DNA of 64,000 bases from Scleromatobacter humisilvae (GCF_023231945.1 NZ_JAJLJH010000001.1:310001-374000); one strand, 5' to 3'; shown: positions 1 to 9,252, counted from the stretch's first letter. Notes: generated by a model from the letters alone, not told the origin. Numbers and translations are program-made.

Positions 1-45
1 CGCGTGCACTCTAACGCAGGAGACGCCTGCCTGCCGGGCACGGGT

Positions 46-1074
46 TCAGAGAACCACTGGTTCCGGTTCCAGACGGATGCCGAAACGGCCGTAGACGCTC
101 TCCTGGATCGCCTTGGCGAGCGTCACCACTTCGGCGCCGATCGCATCGCCGCGATTGACCAGCACCAGTGCCTGCTTCTCGTAGACGCCGGCGCGCCCGA
201 TCGACTTGCCCTTCCAGCCGCAGGCGTCGATCAGCCAACCCGCCGCCAGCTTGAAGGTGCCGTCGGCCATCGGGTAGTGCACGACATGCGGATCGCGGCC
301 GATGATGTCGCGGCACTGGTCCTCGCTGACGATCGGGTTCTTGAAGAAGCTGCCCGCATTGCCGATCACCGCCGGGTCGGGCAGCTTGGCGCGCCGGATG
401 CCGCAGATCCAGTCGTGGACCTGGCGCGGCGACGGCTCGGCGATGCCCGTCTCGGCGACCTTGCGCTCGAGCTCGAGATAGCCCAGCACCGGCTGCCACG
501 GCCGCGGCAGGCGAAAGCGCACGCGCGTGATGATCGCCTTGCCGGCGAGCACGTTCTTGAACACGCTGTCGCGGTAGCCGAACAGGCATTGCGCGCGGTT
601 CAGCGTGATCCCCAAGCCGGTGACGAGATCGACGCCATCGAGCGAATCGAAGCGGTCGGCCATCTCCAGGCCGTAGGCGCCGATGTTCTGCACCGGGGCC
701 GCGCCCACCGTGCCGGGGATCAGCGCCAGGTTCTCGAGGCCCGGCCAGCCGCGCGCGATCGTCTCGGTGACGACGTCGTGCCACGTGAGGCCGGCGCCGG
801 CCTCGACGATGAAGGCGTCGTCGCGCGTCTGCACCAGCCGCAGGCCGCCGACCTCCACCTTGAGCACGACCTCGTCGACGTCGCGCGTCAGCACGAGGTT
901 GCTGCCGCCGCCCAGCACGAGCTTGGCGGCGCGCCCGACCTCGGGCGAATCGAGCACGCGGCGCACGTCGGCGTCCTCGCGGATGCGCGCGAGGCGACGC
1001 GCGGTCGCGGGCAGGCCGAAGGTGTTCAAGGCCTTCAACGAGACATCGGTTTCGAGCCAGGGGGCTGAGGACAT
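46..1074 (-). CDS. murB: UDP-N-acetylenolpyruvoylglucosamine reductase MurB
   Basis: FAD- and NADPH-dependent reductase that converts UDP-GlcNAc-enolpyruvate to UDP-MurNAc in cytoplasmic peptidoglycan precursor synthesis. The 342-residue length equals that of the E. coli-type (type I) enzyme. The FAD-binding part contains [10 protein letters not shown] near residues 52-61, the [16 protein letters not shown] block follows, and [10 protein letters not shown] near residue 240 carries the serine that protonates the substrate. The C-terminal [13 protein letters not shown] and a late glutamate region fit the substrate-binding domain. It is divergent from yajQ with a 58-bp gap, an arrangement I associate with Burkholderiales. 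Function is secure. Confidence 0.97.
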   Translation of the reverse strand: MSSAPWLETDVSLKALNTFGLPATARRLARIREDADVRRVLDSPEVGRAAKLVLGGGSNLVLTRDVDEVVLKVEVGGLRLVQTRDDAFIVEAGAGLTWHDVVTETIARGWPGLENLALIPGTVGAAPVQNIGAYGLEMADRFDSLDGVDLVTGLGITLNRAQCLFGYRDSVFKNVLAGKAIITRVRFRLPRPWQPVLGYLELERKVAETGIAEPSPRQVHDWICGIRRAKLPDPAVIGNAGSFFKNPIVSEDQCRDIIGRDPHVVHYPMADGTFKLAAGWLIDACGWKGKSIGRAGVYEKQALVLVNRGDAIGAEVVTLAKAIQESVYGRFGIRLEPEPVVL

Positions 1075-1132
1075 GGCAGAATTTTCGCAGGTCTCGCCTC
1101 ACCCACCGTTTCAGTCTTCCGGAATTGCCTCC

Positions 1133-1627
1133 ATGCCCAGCTTCGACGTCCTCCTCGAACCCGAGATGCCCGCCATCAAGAACGCGGTGGAAAACACCAA
1201 GAAGGAGATCGGCACCCGCTTCGACTTCAAGGGCACCAGCGCCGCCGTCGAGCTGAAGGAGAAGGAAAAGGAGATCCAGCTCATCGGCGACGGCGACTTC
1301 CAGATCGAGCAGATCAGCACCGTGCTGCTGGGCAAGCTGACGAAGCAGAACGTGCTCGTCAGCTTCCTCGACATGGACGCCAAGATCGAGAAGATCGGCG
1401 GCGACAAGGTGCGCCAGACCTACAAGATCAAGGCCGGCATCGATTCGACCTTGGCCAAGAAGATCGTCACGGCGATCAAGGAAGCGAAGCTCAAGGTGCA
1501 GGGCTCGATCCAAGGCGACACGGTGCGCGTCAACGGCAAGAACCGCGACGACCTTCAGGTGGGGATCGCGTTGCTGCGCAAGGAGTTTCCGGATCAGCCG
1601 TTGAAGTACGACAACTTCAGGGACTGA
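1133..1627 (+). CDS. yajQ: YajQ-family nucleotide-binding protein
   Basis: Protein of 164 residues, essentially the length of E. coli YajQ (163). It begins [20 protein letters not shown], then has [10 protein letters not shown] and the closing DFPDQPL-like segment ([15 protein letters not shown]) typical of the family. The frame is open far upstream, but the start at 1133 matches the family N-terminus exactly and the upstream part is antisense to murB. YajQ proteins bind nucleotides, and in xanthomonads and pseudomonads a homologue is a c-di-GMP effector; whether this one is cannot be seen. Likely cytoplasmic. Confidence 0.95.
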   Translation: MPSFDVLLEPEMPAIKNAVENTKKEIGTRFDFKGTSAAVELKEKEKEIQLIGDGDFQIEQISTVLLGKLTKQNVLVSFLDMDAKIEKIGGDKVRQTYKIKAGIDSTLAKKIVTAIKEAKLKVQGSIQGDTVRVNGKNRDDLQVGIALLRKEFPDQPLKYDNFRD

Positions 1628-1642
1628 GGCCCAGGCGGCCGG

Positions 1643-3103
1643 CTATTGCTCCCGCGGCCGCGCGGCGGGCTTGATGGCCGAGGCCGTCTGGATCTTGCGT
1701 CGGGGCGACGTCCGTGGTGTATGCGCCGCAGTTCCGGCGACGCTGGCAGCGGGCGCCGCGTCGGGCGGCCCGGACTGGGCAACCGCGGCGGATGGCGCCG
1801 GCCCCGCGCCCGTCGGCGCCTCGTCGATGGCCCGCCGCGCGGCCGCCAAGGCATCCGGAGTCGGCGCGATCGGCCCGGCCGCGGGGCCGGCCTGCAACGC
1901 GGAGGTCGTCGTCGTCTGCGCCGCCGCCGTCTCCTGCCTGGAAAACGCCGCCGCCGCTGCCGCGAAGCGGGACTGCTCCGAATAGGCGCCCGCCACGCGC
2001 AGGATCGAATGCCAAAGCACGCCGCCGCAGACCAGCAGGGCGACCACCGCGACGCTTCGCGGCAGCCCGCGGCGCTGCGGGCTCGGCACGCGCCGAACGG
2101 GCGGCGCGGGCCGCACCGCCACCGCGCGCCGCGGTTCCGCCGGGCGCCGCGCAGGCGCGACGTCCTTGATCGGCGCGGCCGGTGGCACCTGGATGTCCAG
2201 GTCCAGGTCGCCAACCTTCGTGGACAGCACGGGCGGGGCAGTGTCCGCGCGCGGACGCGGCGGTGGCAGCGGCGGCATCTCGAGCGCCGCGGGTTCGCCG
2301 TTCAGCTCGGAGTGCAGCAACTCGTCCACCTCGCACACGACCTGCAGGTCGATCTCGTGGCGACCCTGCATGAACAGGTGCAGCAGCATGCGTCCGCACA
2401 GGCGATTGATGCGTCCCGGGCTGCCAAGGCAGCGCGCGTGGATCTCCGCCGTCGTGCGCGCGTCGAAGAGGGGGCGGCCTGCCCAGCCCGCGCGGCGCAG
2501 GCGCTCCAGGATGTATTCGCGCGTGTCGTAGGCATCCAGCGACCCCATGCGCACGGGCGCGCCGATGTTGAGCGGCCGTCCGATGCGCCGGAGCTCGGCG
2601 ATGCCCGCGGGTGCCGAACGTCCCACCAGGAAGACATGCAGCGCCGCGCGGCCGTCGACGCGCACGGACGACAGCTTGCGCAGGCGGTTCAGCGCGCCGA
2701 CGCTCAGCGAGTCCGCCTCGTCGACGAGGAGCCATGCATCGCGCCCGTCGCGCGCGAGTGCCTCGAACTGGGGGATCAGGGCGCCCATCGGCGGCGCCCC
2801 TTTCGCGCGGCGCATGCCGAGCGCTTCCGCGATGCGGTCGAGCAACTCGTCGCCCTCGACCCGCACGTGCGGCAGCTCGGCGACGACATGCCGCGCCGGG
2901 TCGGCCTCCTCGAGCAGGCGTCGCGCGACGGTGGTCTTGCCCATGCCGAACTCGCCGATGAGCGGCGTGAAGTCCTCGCCGCGGCCGAGTCGGTCCAGCA
3001 ACGCACGGATCGCCGCGCGATGCGGTGCTGCATCGACATAGAAGCGTGGATCCGGCGCGATGCGGAACGGCAGTTCCGCCAGCCCGAAGTGGGCTTCGTA
3101 CAT
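1643..3103 (-). CDS. ExeA/GspA-like AAA ATPase with one membrane segment
   Basis: About 486 residues. The N-terminus MYEAHFGLAELPFRIAPDPR is the hallmark of ExeA/GspA-type AAA proteins. Walker A GEFGMGKTT lies near residues 50-58 and Walker B LLVDEADSLS near 127. The ATPase part ends around residue 290, followed by a Pro/Arg-rich linker, a single hydrophobic segment near residue 350 (SVAVVALLVCGGVLWHSIL) and an Ala/Pro-rich presumably periplasmic tail. In Aeromonas, ExeA helps place the secretin in the cell wall and carries a C-terminal peptidoglycan-binding domain; I do not see one here. No gsp partner genes are adjacent. Start chosen at 3103 because GGAG lies 6 bases upstream; the frame is open further upstream but loses family character. 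Confidence 0.85.
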   Translation of the reverse strand: MYEAHFGLAELPFRIAPDPRFYVDAAPHRAAIRALLDRLGRGEDFTPLIGEFGMGKTTVARRLLEEADPARHVVAELPHVRVEGDELLDRIAEALGMRRAKGAPPMGALIPQFEALARDGRDAWLLVDEADSLSVGALNRLRKLSSVRVDGRAALHVFLVGRSAPAGIAELRRIGRPLNIGAPVRMGSLDAYDTREYILERLRRAGWAGRPLFDARTTAEIHARCLGSPGRINRLCGRMLLHLFMQGRHEIDLQVVCEVDELLHSELNGEPAALEMPPLPPPRPRADTAPPVLSTKVGDLDLDIQVPPAAPIKDVAPARRPAEPRRAVAVRPAPPVRRVPSPQRRGLPRSVAVVALLVCGGVLWHSILRVAGAYSEQSRFAAAAAAFSRQETAAAQTTTTSALQAGPAAGPIAPTPDALAAARRAIDEAPTGAGPAPSAAVAQSGPPDAAPAASVAGTAAHTPRTSPRRKIQTASAIKPAARPREQ

Positions 3104-3332
3104 CGATGTCTCCGGCGGCCCGCCACTCCACGGTGCCGCATGTGATGAGTTGGGCCGCGACAGTAGCACCTTGCCCGGAAGCGTCAATCCCGACCCTGTC
3201 GGAGCGGCTCGCGGGTGGCCGGCAGGCTCACGGGTTCGCCGGCGAATCTCCTGTCGCAGCCACGACACCGAAATTCGCACGACCGTGCTAAAACACGCCC
3301 TGCGCCACCAACCGGCGCAGGAGACACGATCC
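3104..3332. promoter_or_regulatory. Divergent intergenic region upstream of the acyl-CoA dehydrogenase pair
   Basis: This 229-bp gap separates the divergently read ExeA-like gene and the acyl-CoA dehydrogenase operon, so promoters for both should lie here. It contains the inverted repeat described separately at 3277-3288. The start at 3333 is preceded by AGGAG about 8-12 bases upstream. I saw no confident sigma-70 hexamer pair. Confidence 0.5.
3277..3288. promoter_or_regulatory. Inverted repeat GCACGACCGTGC, candidate TetR-type operator
   Basis: Perfect 5-2-5 inverted repeat GCACG-AC-CGTGC flanked by A/T-rich bases (AAATTC on the left, TAAAA on the right), 45 bp before the acyl-CoA dehydrogenase start. 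The form resembles operators of TetR-family regulators of fatty-acid degradation; which regulator binds is unknown and none is encoded next door. Confidence 0.4.
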
Positions 3333-4514
3333 ATGGATCTCGATTTCACGCCCGAACAACAGGCGTTCCGCGCCGACATCCGGGCCTGGGTGGCGGCCAA
3401 CCTGCCCGAGGACATCGCCCACAAGGTGCACAACGGCCTGCGCCAGTCGCGTGACGACATGCAGCGCTGGGCGAGGATCCTCGGCAGCAAGGGCTGGCTC
3501 GGCTACGGCTGGCCCAAGGAGTTCGGCGGGCCGGGCTGGGACGCGATCCAGCGCCACCTGTTCGAGGAGGAATGCGCGCTGGCGGGCGCGCCGCGCATCG
3601 TGCCGTTCGGGCCGGTGATGGTGGCGCCGGTGATCATGGCGTTCGGCTCGCCCGAGCAGCAGAAGAAGTTCCTGCCCGGCATCGCCTCGGGCGACGTGTG
3701 GTGGAGCCAGGGCTACAGCGAGCCCGGCTCGGGCTCCGACCTCGCCTCCGTCAAGACGCGCGCGATCCGCGAGGGCGACAAGTACATCGTCAACGGCCAG
3801 AAGACCTGGACGACGCTGGGCCAGTACGGCGAGTGGATCTTCTGCCTGGTGCGCACCACCACCGAGGGCAAGCCGCAGACGGGCATCTCGTTCCTGCTGA
3901 TCGACATGAAGTCCCCCGGCGTCACCGTGCGCCCCATCGTGCTGATGGACGGCGAGGCCGAGGTCAACGAGGTGTTCTTCGACAACGTCGAGGTGCCCAT
4001 CGAGAACCTCGTCGGCCAGGAAAACCAGGGCTGGACCTACGCCAAGTACCTGCTGGCGCACGAGCGCACCAACATCGCCGACGTCAACCGTGCCAAGCGC
4101 GAGCTGGAGCGGCTCAAGCGGATCGCCGCGGCCGAGGGCGTCTACGACGACCCGCGCTTCCGCGACCAGATCGCGCTGCTCGAGGTCGACATCGTCGCGC
4201 TCGAGATGATGGTGCTGCGCGTGCTGAGCGCGCAGGCGGGCGGCAAGAAGGCGCTGGACGTCGCCGGGCTGCTGAAGATCCGCGGCAGCGAGATCCAGCA
4301 GCGCTACACCGAGCTGCTGATGCTGGCCGGCGGCCCGTTCAGCCTGCCCTTCATCGAGGACGCGATGGAGGCCGGCTGGCAGGGCGACTACGTCGGCGCG
4401 GCGCACTGCGCCCCGCTGGCGGCCAACTACCTCAACACCCGCAAGACGACGATCTACGGCGGGTCCAACGAAGTCCAGCGCAACATCGTCGCGCAGACGA
4501 TTCTCGGGGTGTGA
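3333..4514 (+). CDS. pimC: Acyl-CoA dehydrogenase, large subunit (PimC-like)
   Basis: FAD-dependent acyl-CoA dehydrogenase of 393 residues that should introduce the alpha-beta double bond of a CoA thioester. Family blocks are clear: WPKEFGGPGWDAIQRHLFEEE in the N-terminal helical domain, WSQGYSEPGSGSDLASVKTRA for FAD/substrate contact, GQKTWTT, and the C-terminal RKTTIYGGSNEVQRNIVAQ. It is followed one base later by a second, shorter dehydrogenase-fold gene, the architecture of two-subunit enzymes such as pimeloyl-CoA dehydrogenase PimC/PimD. The pim name is from overall resemblance; the true substrate may be another medium-chain or dicarboxylic acyl-CoA. The other pim genes are absent here. 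Start chosen for its AGGAG and family N-terminus MDLDFTPEQQAFR. Confidence 0.9.
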   Translation: MDLDFTPEQQAFRADIRAWVAANLPEDIAHKVHNGLRQSRDDMQRWARILGSKGWLGYGWPKEFGGPGWDAIQRHLFEEECALAGAPRIVPFGPVMVAPVIMAFGSPEQQKKFLPGIASGDVWWSQGYSEPGSGSDLASVKTRAIREGDKYIVNGQKTWTTLGQYGEWIFCLVRTTTEGKPQTGISFLLIDMKSPGVTVRPIVLMDGEAEVNEVFFDNVEVPIENLVGQENQGWTYAKYLLAHERTNIADVNRAKRELERLKRIAAAEGVYDDPRFRDQIALLEVDIVALEMMVLRVLSAQAGGKKALDVAGLLKIRGSEIQQRYTELLMLAGGPFSLPFIEDAMEAGWQGDYVGAAHCAPLAANYLNTRKTTIYGGSNEVQRNIVAQTILGV

Positions 4515-4515
4515 C

Positions 4516-5655
4516 ATGAATTTCGAATTCAGCGACGACGAACAACAACTCAGCGAAGCGGTGCAGCGCTGGGTCGAGCGCGGCTACGGCTTCGAGCGCC
4601 GCACGGCGATCGCCAGGGCGGGCGGCTTCAGCGCCGAGGCCTGGGGCGAGATCGCCGAGCTGGGCCTGCTGGGGCTGGGCACGTCGGAGGACGACGGCGG
4701 CATGGCGATGGGCCCGGTGGCGGCAATGCTGGCGCTCGAGGCGCTCGGCCGCGGCCTGGTGCTGGAGCCGGTGGCGGCGGTGGCCCTGGTCGCCGCGTCC
4801 GTGATGGCGCAGGCGCCTGCGGACGTGCGCGCGAACTGGGCGCCGCGCATCGCGTCGGGCGAGGCGCGCGTCGTGCTCGCGTACCAGGAGCGCGCGGCGC
4901 GCTACAAGTTGAACCGCGTCGACACGAAGGCCACGCAGGCCGGCGACGCCTGGACGCTCAGCGGCACCAAGAGCCTCGTGACGATCGGCGACCAGGCCGA
5001 CGCGTTCATCGTCAGCGCGCGCGTCAGCGGCGCGGCCGATGACGCCGCCGGCATCGCGCTGTTCCTCGTCGAACGCGGCGCGTCCGGCGTGAAGACGCAG
5101 GGCTACGCGCTGCAGGACGGCTCGCGCGCCGCCGAAGTCACGCTGGCCGACAGCCCGGCCACGCTGCTCGTCGCCGCCGGCCCGGCCTTCGCGGCGCTGG
5201 AGCTGGCCATCGACATCGGCATCGCGGCGCTGGCCGCCGAGGCCGTCGGCGCGATGGACAAGCTGTTCGAGCTGACCGTCGACTATCTCAACACGCGCAA
5301 GCAGTTCGGCGTGGCCATCGGCACCTTCCAGGCGCTGCGCCACCGTCTCGCCGACATGAAGATGCAGCTGGAACTCGCGCGCTCGATGAGCTACTACGCG
5401 ACGCTCAAGCTGGGCGAGGCCCCGGACGTGCGGCGCCGCGCCGTCGCCCAGGCCAAGGTGCAGCTTGGCAACAGCGCGCGCTTCCTCGGCCAGCAGGCGA
5501 TCCAGCTGCACGGCGGCATCGGCATGACCGACGAATACATCGGCAGCCACTACTTCAAGCGGCTGACGACCATGGAGATGCAGTTCGGCGACACGATGCA
5601 CCACATCGGGGAAGTCAGTGCCCGCATGCTCGATACCGCCGGCGTCTTCGCCTGA
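4516..5655 (+). CDS. pimD: Acyl-CoA dehydrogenase, small subunit (PimD-like)
   Basis: Partner of the preceding gene, 379 residues, starting one base after its stop codon and hence translationally coupled. It has the acyl-CoA dehydrogenase fold: GLLGLGTSEDDGG near residue 50, the middle beta domain around SGTKSLVTIGDQADAFIVSA, and the C-terminal YLNTRKQFGVAIGTFQALRH and QLHGGIGMTDEYIGSHYFKR segments. The small subunits of such pairs supply part of the FAD site and usually cannot act alone. Likely cytoplasmic heteromer with the large subunit. The pair resembles PimC/PimD; substrate not proven. Confidence 0.9.
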   Translation: MNFEFSDDEQQLSEAVQRWVERGYGFERRTAIARAGGFSAEAWGEIAELGLLGLGTSEDDGGMAMGPVAAMLALEALGRGLVLEPVAAVALVAASVMAQAPADVRANWAPRIASGEARVVLAYQERAARYKLNRVDTKATQAGDAWTLSGTKSLVTIGDQADAFIVSARVSGAADDAAGIALFLVERGASGVKTQGYALQDGSRAAEVTLADSPATLLVAAGPAFAALELAIDIGIAALAAEAVGAMDKLFELTVDYLNTRKQFGVAIGTFQALRHRLADMKMQLELARSMSYYATLKLGEAPDVRRRAVAQAKVQLGNSARFLGQQAIQLHGGIGMTDEYIGSHYFKRLTTMEMQFGDTMHHIGEVSARMLDTAGVFA

Positions 5656-5755
5656 AACAGCGCCACTCGCTTCGCGGCGTGACGCGACCGTGACAGTGGA
5701 AACTCGCTAGACTGCGGCGCATGACGCCTGCCGCCGTTGCCTGACAGATTCCTCC

Positions 5756-7597
5756 GTGGGCATTCAATCCAGCCCGATCCCCGCGCCGCCCGCGGACGCG
5801 GGCACGAGCGCGCGCGAGGCGCCGGCCGCGATCGAGCGGCAGATCGGCTTCGAGCGCCTCAGTTCGCTGTACGCGATCACGGAGCCGATGCTGTTCGGCG
5901 GCTTCGCGTTCACGGTGGTGACCGGCGTGCTGCTGGCGTCCAGCGTGCCGCGTCTGCTGCTGGCCACGTGGCTGGCGATCAAGATCGCGCTGACGGCCGC
6001 GCGCCTCGTCGATGGCCGGCTGTTCCTGCGCGACCGCCATCGTTCGCTGCGGCAGCGGCACTGGAAGTCGCGCTTTGTCGCCGGCGTCGTGCTCGACTCG
6101 GTGTCGTGGGGGCTGCTCTCGGCGCTGTGCATGCCGACCGCCGACCCCGCGATCAACGGCGTCCTGCTGGCGGCCCTGGTGGCCGTGGCCTCGGCCGGCG
6201 CGATCGCGCTGTCCGCGGACCGGCTGACCTCGGGCTTGTCGATGGTGCTCGTTCTGGGGCCGCTCGTCGAGCAACAGGCGCTGACGCCCACGCTGCTGGC
6301 TCGCTACACCGCCGCGGGGCTGGTGATCTACGGCGCGCTGCTGTTCGTCGAGGCGCGCAACAGCCACCGCCGCTTCACCGAGGCGATGCGGCTGCGCTTC
6401 GAGAACGCCGCCATCGCCGAGGAGCGTCGCCGCGCGCTGGTCTACGCGGAGCATTCCAACGCCGCCAAGACGCGCTTCCTGGCGTCGGTGAGCCACGAGC
6501 TGCGCACGCCGCTGAACGGCATCATCGGCATGACGCAGCTGGTGGCGGTCGAGACGCTCTCGACGCTGCAACGCCAGCGGCTCGACGTGCTGCGCCACTC
6601 CGCCGAGCACCTGGTCAACGTCATCGGCGACCTGCTCGATCTCTCGCGCATCGAGTTCGACCGCATCGAGCTCAACGCGCAGCCCACGCTGATCGCGCAG
6701 ACGGTGCGCGACGTCACCGACCTGCTGCAGCCGGTGGCCGAGGAGCGCGACCTCGCCTTCGAGGTCATCTTCGACCTGGGCCTGCCGGCCGCGGCGCTGA
6801 TGGACGCGTCGCGCGTCAAGCAGGTGCTGCACAACCTGATCGGCAACGCGCTGAAATTCACCGCGCGCGGTGGTGTCGGTGTCGCGGTGGCGATGAGCGA
6901 CGGGCTGCTGCGCTTTCGCGTCAGCGATACAGGCGAGGGCATCCCGCCGGAGGCCATCGAGCGCATCTTCGACGCCTTCGAGCAGGGCCCGTCCAGCACC
7001 GCGCCCGCGCGTTCGGGCGCTGGCCTGGGCCTGACGATCTCGCGCCGGCTCGCGCGCGCGATGGGCGGCGACGTCACCTGCCGTTCGGTGCCGGGCGTCG
7101 GCACGACCTTCGAGTTCACGATCGCGTTCCGCCCGACGCCGCGCACGCCCACGCCGCGCCCGTCGCTCAGCGAGGAACTGGCCGCCGCCGGCGAGGCCTC
7201 GGCCGAGCCCGTCGCGCGGGTCGGCCGCGTGCTGGTGGTCGAGGACAACGAGGTCAACGCGCTCGTGGTGCGCGGCATGCTCGAACAGATGGGCGTCGAC
7301 GCGGAGCTGGCCGTCGACGGCGAGCAGGCGCTCGCGCGCATGGGCGCGGCCGCGTTCGACCTCGTGTTCATGGACTGCCAGATGCCCGTCCTGGACGGCT
7401 GGGAGGCGACCCGGCTCTGGCGCGCGCGCGAGACGCGCCTGCGCCAGAAGCAACGCCTGCCGATCGTGGCGCTGACCGCCAGCGCCGCCGCGGGTGAGCG
7501 CGAACGCTGCCTCGAGGCCGGGATGGACGACTACCTCAGCAAGCCGTTCTCGCGCGAGGCGCTGGGCGAGCTGGTAGATCGGTACCTCGCTGTCTGA
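5756..7597 (+). CDS. Hybrid sensor histidine kinase with membrane-embedded N-terminus
   Basis: About 613 residues. Roughly five or six hydrophobic segments occupy residues 40-205, with no obvious periplasmic sensor domain. The dimerisation/phosphoacceptor motif [13 protein letters not shown] is near residue 248, the N-box around [11 protein letters not shown] near 360, the G boxes DTGEGI and [12 protein letters not shown] follow. A C-terminal receiver domain covers residues about 489-611, with the acceptor aspartate in [14 protein letters not shown] and lysine in LSKPFS. No histidine phosphotransfer domain is fused, and none is adjacent, so the output partner lies elsewhere. The proposed start is GTG at 5756; its ribosome-binding site is weak, so the exact N-terminus is uncertain. 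Confidence 0.92.
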   Translation: MGIQSSPIPAPPADAGTSAREAPAAIERQIGFERLSSLYAITEPMLFGGFAFTVVTGVLLASSVPRLLLATWLAIKIALTAARLVDGRLFLRDRHRSLRQRHWKSRFVAGVVLDSVSWGLLSALCMPTADPAINGVLLAALVAVASAGAIALSADRLTSGLSMVLVLGPLVEQQALTPTLLARYTAAGLVIYGALLFVEARNSHRRFTEAMRLRFENAAIAEERRRALVYAEHSNAAKTRFLASVSHELRTPLNGIIGMTQLVAVETLSTLQRQRLDVLRHSAEHLVNVIGDLLDLSRIEFDRIELNAQPTLIAQTVRDVTDLLQPVAEERDLAFEVIFDLGLPAAALMDASRVKQVLHNLIGNALKFTARGGVGVAVAMSDGLLRFRVSDTGEGIPPEAIERIFDAFEQGPSSTAPARSGAGLGLTISRRLARAMGGDVTCRSVPGVGTTFEFTIAFRPTPRTPTPRPSLSEELAAAGEASAEPVARVGRVLVVEDNEVNALVVRGMLEQMGVDAELAVDGEQALARMGAAAFDLVFMDCQMPVLDGWEATRLWRARETRLRQKQRLPIVALTASAAAGERERCLEAGMDDYLSKPFSREALGELVDRYLAV

Positions 7598-7641
7598 ACG
7601 AGCGACGCCTGTTCGCCACGCCGCGCAAGCCACAATGCTCC

Positions 7642-8082
7642 ATGACGTATCGAATACTCTCGCTGGGCGCGTTGTTCTCGTGGTTGTTCTGGCAGCCAGT
7701 GCAAAGGATGGCCTCCAGCGGACTGATCCCAGAACAATTCTTTGAATCCCACGTGTTTCTCTGCAACGAAGTGCCCTGGGTCGCGCCTTGGCTGCTGGGC
7801 AGCGTGATCGCAGCAGTCATTGTCATGTCGGTGCACAAGCTCACGGGCTGGTTCGCAGCCGCGCCGCTCCGTGGCCGACGCATCATGCGTGCTGCGGTCC
7901 TCGTGCAAACCTCCGCCACGCTACTGCACCTGCTAATGTGGCCTGCGATTGCATGGGAAATCGTCAGCGGCGTGATGACGCTCGGCCTCTTTCTTTTGTC
8001 GACGGCACTAGCGCTAGTGGGCTGGCTTACGTTCATCATCGGCACGCTCCGCGCTCGCTTTCGCCGCGCCCGAGCCCAATAA
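7642..8082 (+). CDS. Small hypothetical membrane protein
   Basis: Not recognised. A 146-residue protein with about four hydrophobic segments: residues 5-25, PWLLGSVIAAVIVMSV near 50, AAVLVQTSATLLHLLMWPAIAWEIV around 85-105, and GLFLLSTALALVGWLTFIIG near 115-135, ending in a basic tail FRRARAQ, which fits an inner-membrane protein with a cytoplasmic C-terminus. Its DNA is visibly less GC-rich and less GC-skewed at third positions than its neighbours, hinting at later acquisition. A hairpin begins just after its stop codon. The ATG at 7642 is the first possible start. Confidence 0.65.
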   Translation: MTYRILSLGALFSWLFWQPVQRMASSGLIPEQFFESHVFLCNEVPWVAPWLLGSVIAAVIVMSVHKLTGWFAAAPLRGRRIMRAAVLVQTSATLLHLLMWPAIAWEIVSGVMTLGLFLLSTALALVGWLTFIIGTLRARFRRARAQ

Positions 8083-8085
8083 AAA

Positions 8086-8114
8086 GGGCCGGGCGAACTC
8101 CCATTCGCCGGCCC
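8086..8114 (-). terminator. Hairpin followed by a T run on the minus strand
   Basis: The arms GGGCCGGGCGAA and TTCGCCGGCCC pair over 11 bp with one bulged G and a six-base loop. On the minus strand the hairpin is followed directly by TTTTT (positions 8085-8081), giving a rho-independent terminator reading leftward; on the plus strand there is no T run. It starts four bases after the stop of the small membrane protein. No confident minus-strand gene feeds it, which is why it is also listed as a finding. Confidence 0.45.
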
Positions 8115-8252
8115 CGGACCCAACGACGCCTTCAGGCGTTCGTCTTTGAATTGCACGATCCGTTTGTAGTCGATGCCGGCACCGGCCACCAAGGAAATAG
8201 TTCCGGTTTCCGCGTTGTGCGACAGCCGCACGCGAGCGCCGATAATCACGCC

Positions 8253-9248
8253 ATGCAGATCCACCGCGGCCTCAGCTCCCTCGCCACCCTCGCACTCGCG
8301 AAAGGCGGCACGGCGCTGACCATCGGCAACTTCGACGGCGTCCATCGCGGCCACCAGGCGATGCTGGCGCTGCTGCGCAACGAGGCGCGCCATCGCGGCG
8401 TGCCCGCCTGCGTGCTCACCTTCGAGCCGCACCCGCGCGACTTCTTCGCCCGCCGCGCCGGCAAGCCCGAACTCGCGCCGGCGCGCATCGCCACCTTGCG
8501 CGACCAGGTCGTCGAGCTGGAGCGCTGCGGCATCGACCACGTGATCCTGCTGCGCTTCGACGAGCACCTGGCGTCGCTGTCGCCCGATGCCTTCATCGCC
8601 AACGTGCTCGTGAAGGGCCTGGGCGTGCGCTACGTGCTGGTGGGCGACGACTTCCGCTTCGGCGCGAAGCGCGCGGGCGACTACGCGATGCTGGACGCCG
8701 CGGGCGGCGCGCTGGGCTTCGACGTCGCGCGCATGATGAGCTACGAAGTGCACGGCCTGCGCGTGTCGAGTTCCGCGGTGCGCGAGGCGCTGGCCGCCGG
8801 CGATCTCGCGAAGGCGGCATCGCTGCTGGGCCGGCCCTATTCCGTCAGCGGACGCGTGGCCCACGGCAGCAAGCTGGGCCGCGAGCTCGGCGCGACGACG
8901 CGCGGCGCCGGCGACGGCTTCCGCACGCTGAACCTGCGCATGCCGGAGGCCCGGCCCGCGGCCTCGGGCATCTTCGTCTCGCGCGTGCACGGCCTGACGC
9001 CCGAGCCGCTGCCGGCGGTCTCGAGCCTGGGCGTGCGGCCGACGATCGAGAAGGCCGGCCGCGTGCTGCTCGAGACGCACTGCCTCGCCTGGCCCGAGCC
9101 GCTCGGGCGCGAGGCCGCGTACGGCAGGCTGATCAGCGTCGAGCTCGTGCAGTGGCTGCACGAGGAGCGCAACTACGGCTCGCTGGCCGCGCTGCAGGCC
9201 GGCATCGCGGCCGACGTGATCGCGGCGCGCGACTTCTTCGGGCTCTGA
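8253..9248 (+). CDS. ribF: Bifunctional riboflavin kinase/FAD synthetase RibF
   Basis: Makes FMN from riboflavin and FAD from FMN in the cytoplasm; 331 residues. The N-terminal adenylyltransferase half has GNFDGVHRGHQAML near residues 25-38 and the VSSSAVREAL block near 170. The C-terminal kinase domain starts near residue 190 (SVSGRVAHGSKLGREL). Odd point: the usual LGFPTLNL-type segment reads LG-ATTRGAGD-GFRTLNL, that is, about eight extra residues and Pro replaced by Arg, while the Thr and Asn are kept. The ATG at 8253 fits the family N-terminus; the long upstream open stretch does not. In related genomes ribF is followed by ileS; here two genes intervene. Confidence 0.95.
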   Translation: MQIHRGLSSLATLALAKGGTALTIGNFDGVHRGHQAMLALLRNEARHRGVPACVLTFEPHPRDFFARRAGKPELAPARIATLRDQVVELERCGIDHVILLRFDEHLASLSPDAFIANVLVKGLGVRYVLVGDDFRFGAKRAGDYAMLDAAGGALGFDVARMMSYEVHGLRVSSSAVREALAAGDLAKAASLLGRPYSVSGRVAHGSKLGRELGATTRGAGDGFRTLNLRMPEARPAASGIFVSRVHGLTPEPLPAVSSLGVRPTIEKAGRVLLETHCLAWPEPLGREAAYGRLISVELVQWLHEERNYGSLAALQAGIAADVIAARDFFGL

Positions 9249-9252
9249 CGCC

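Noticed and set aside
5721-5744. Seven-codon mini-ORF (ATG at 5721) just before the hybrid kinase
   Set aside because: Too short to judge; no terminator or codon run typical of an attenuator follows.
5756-7597. Pairing of the hybrid kinase with the single-domain receiver at 61037
   Set aside because: They are 54 kb apart with no shared context, so a functional link is pure speculation.
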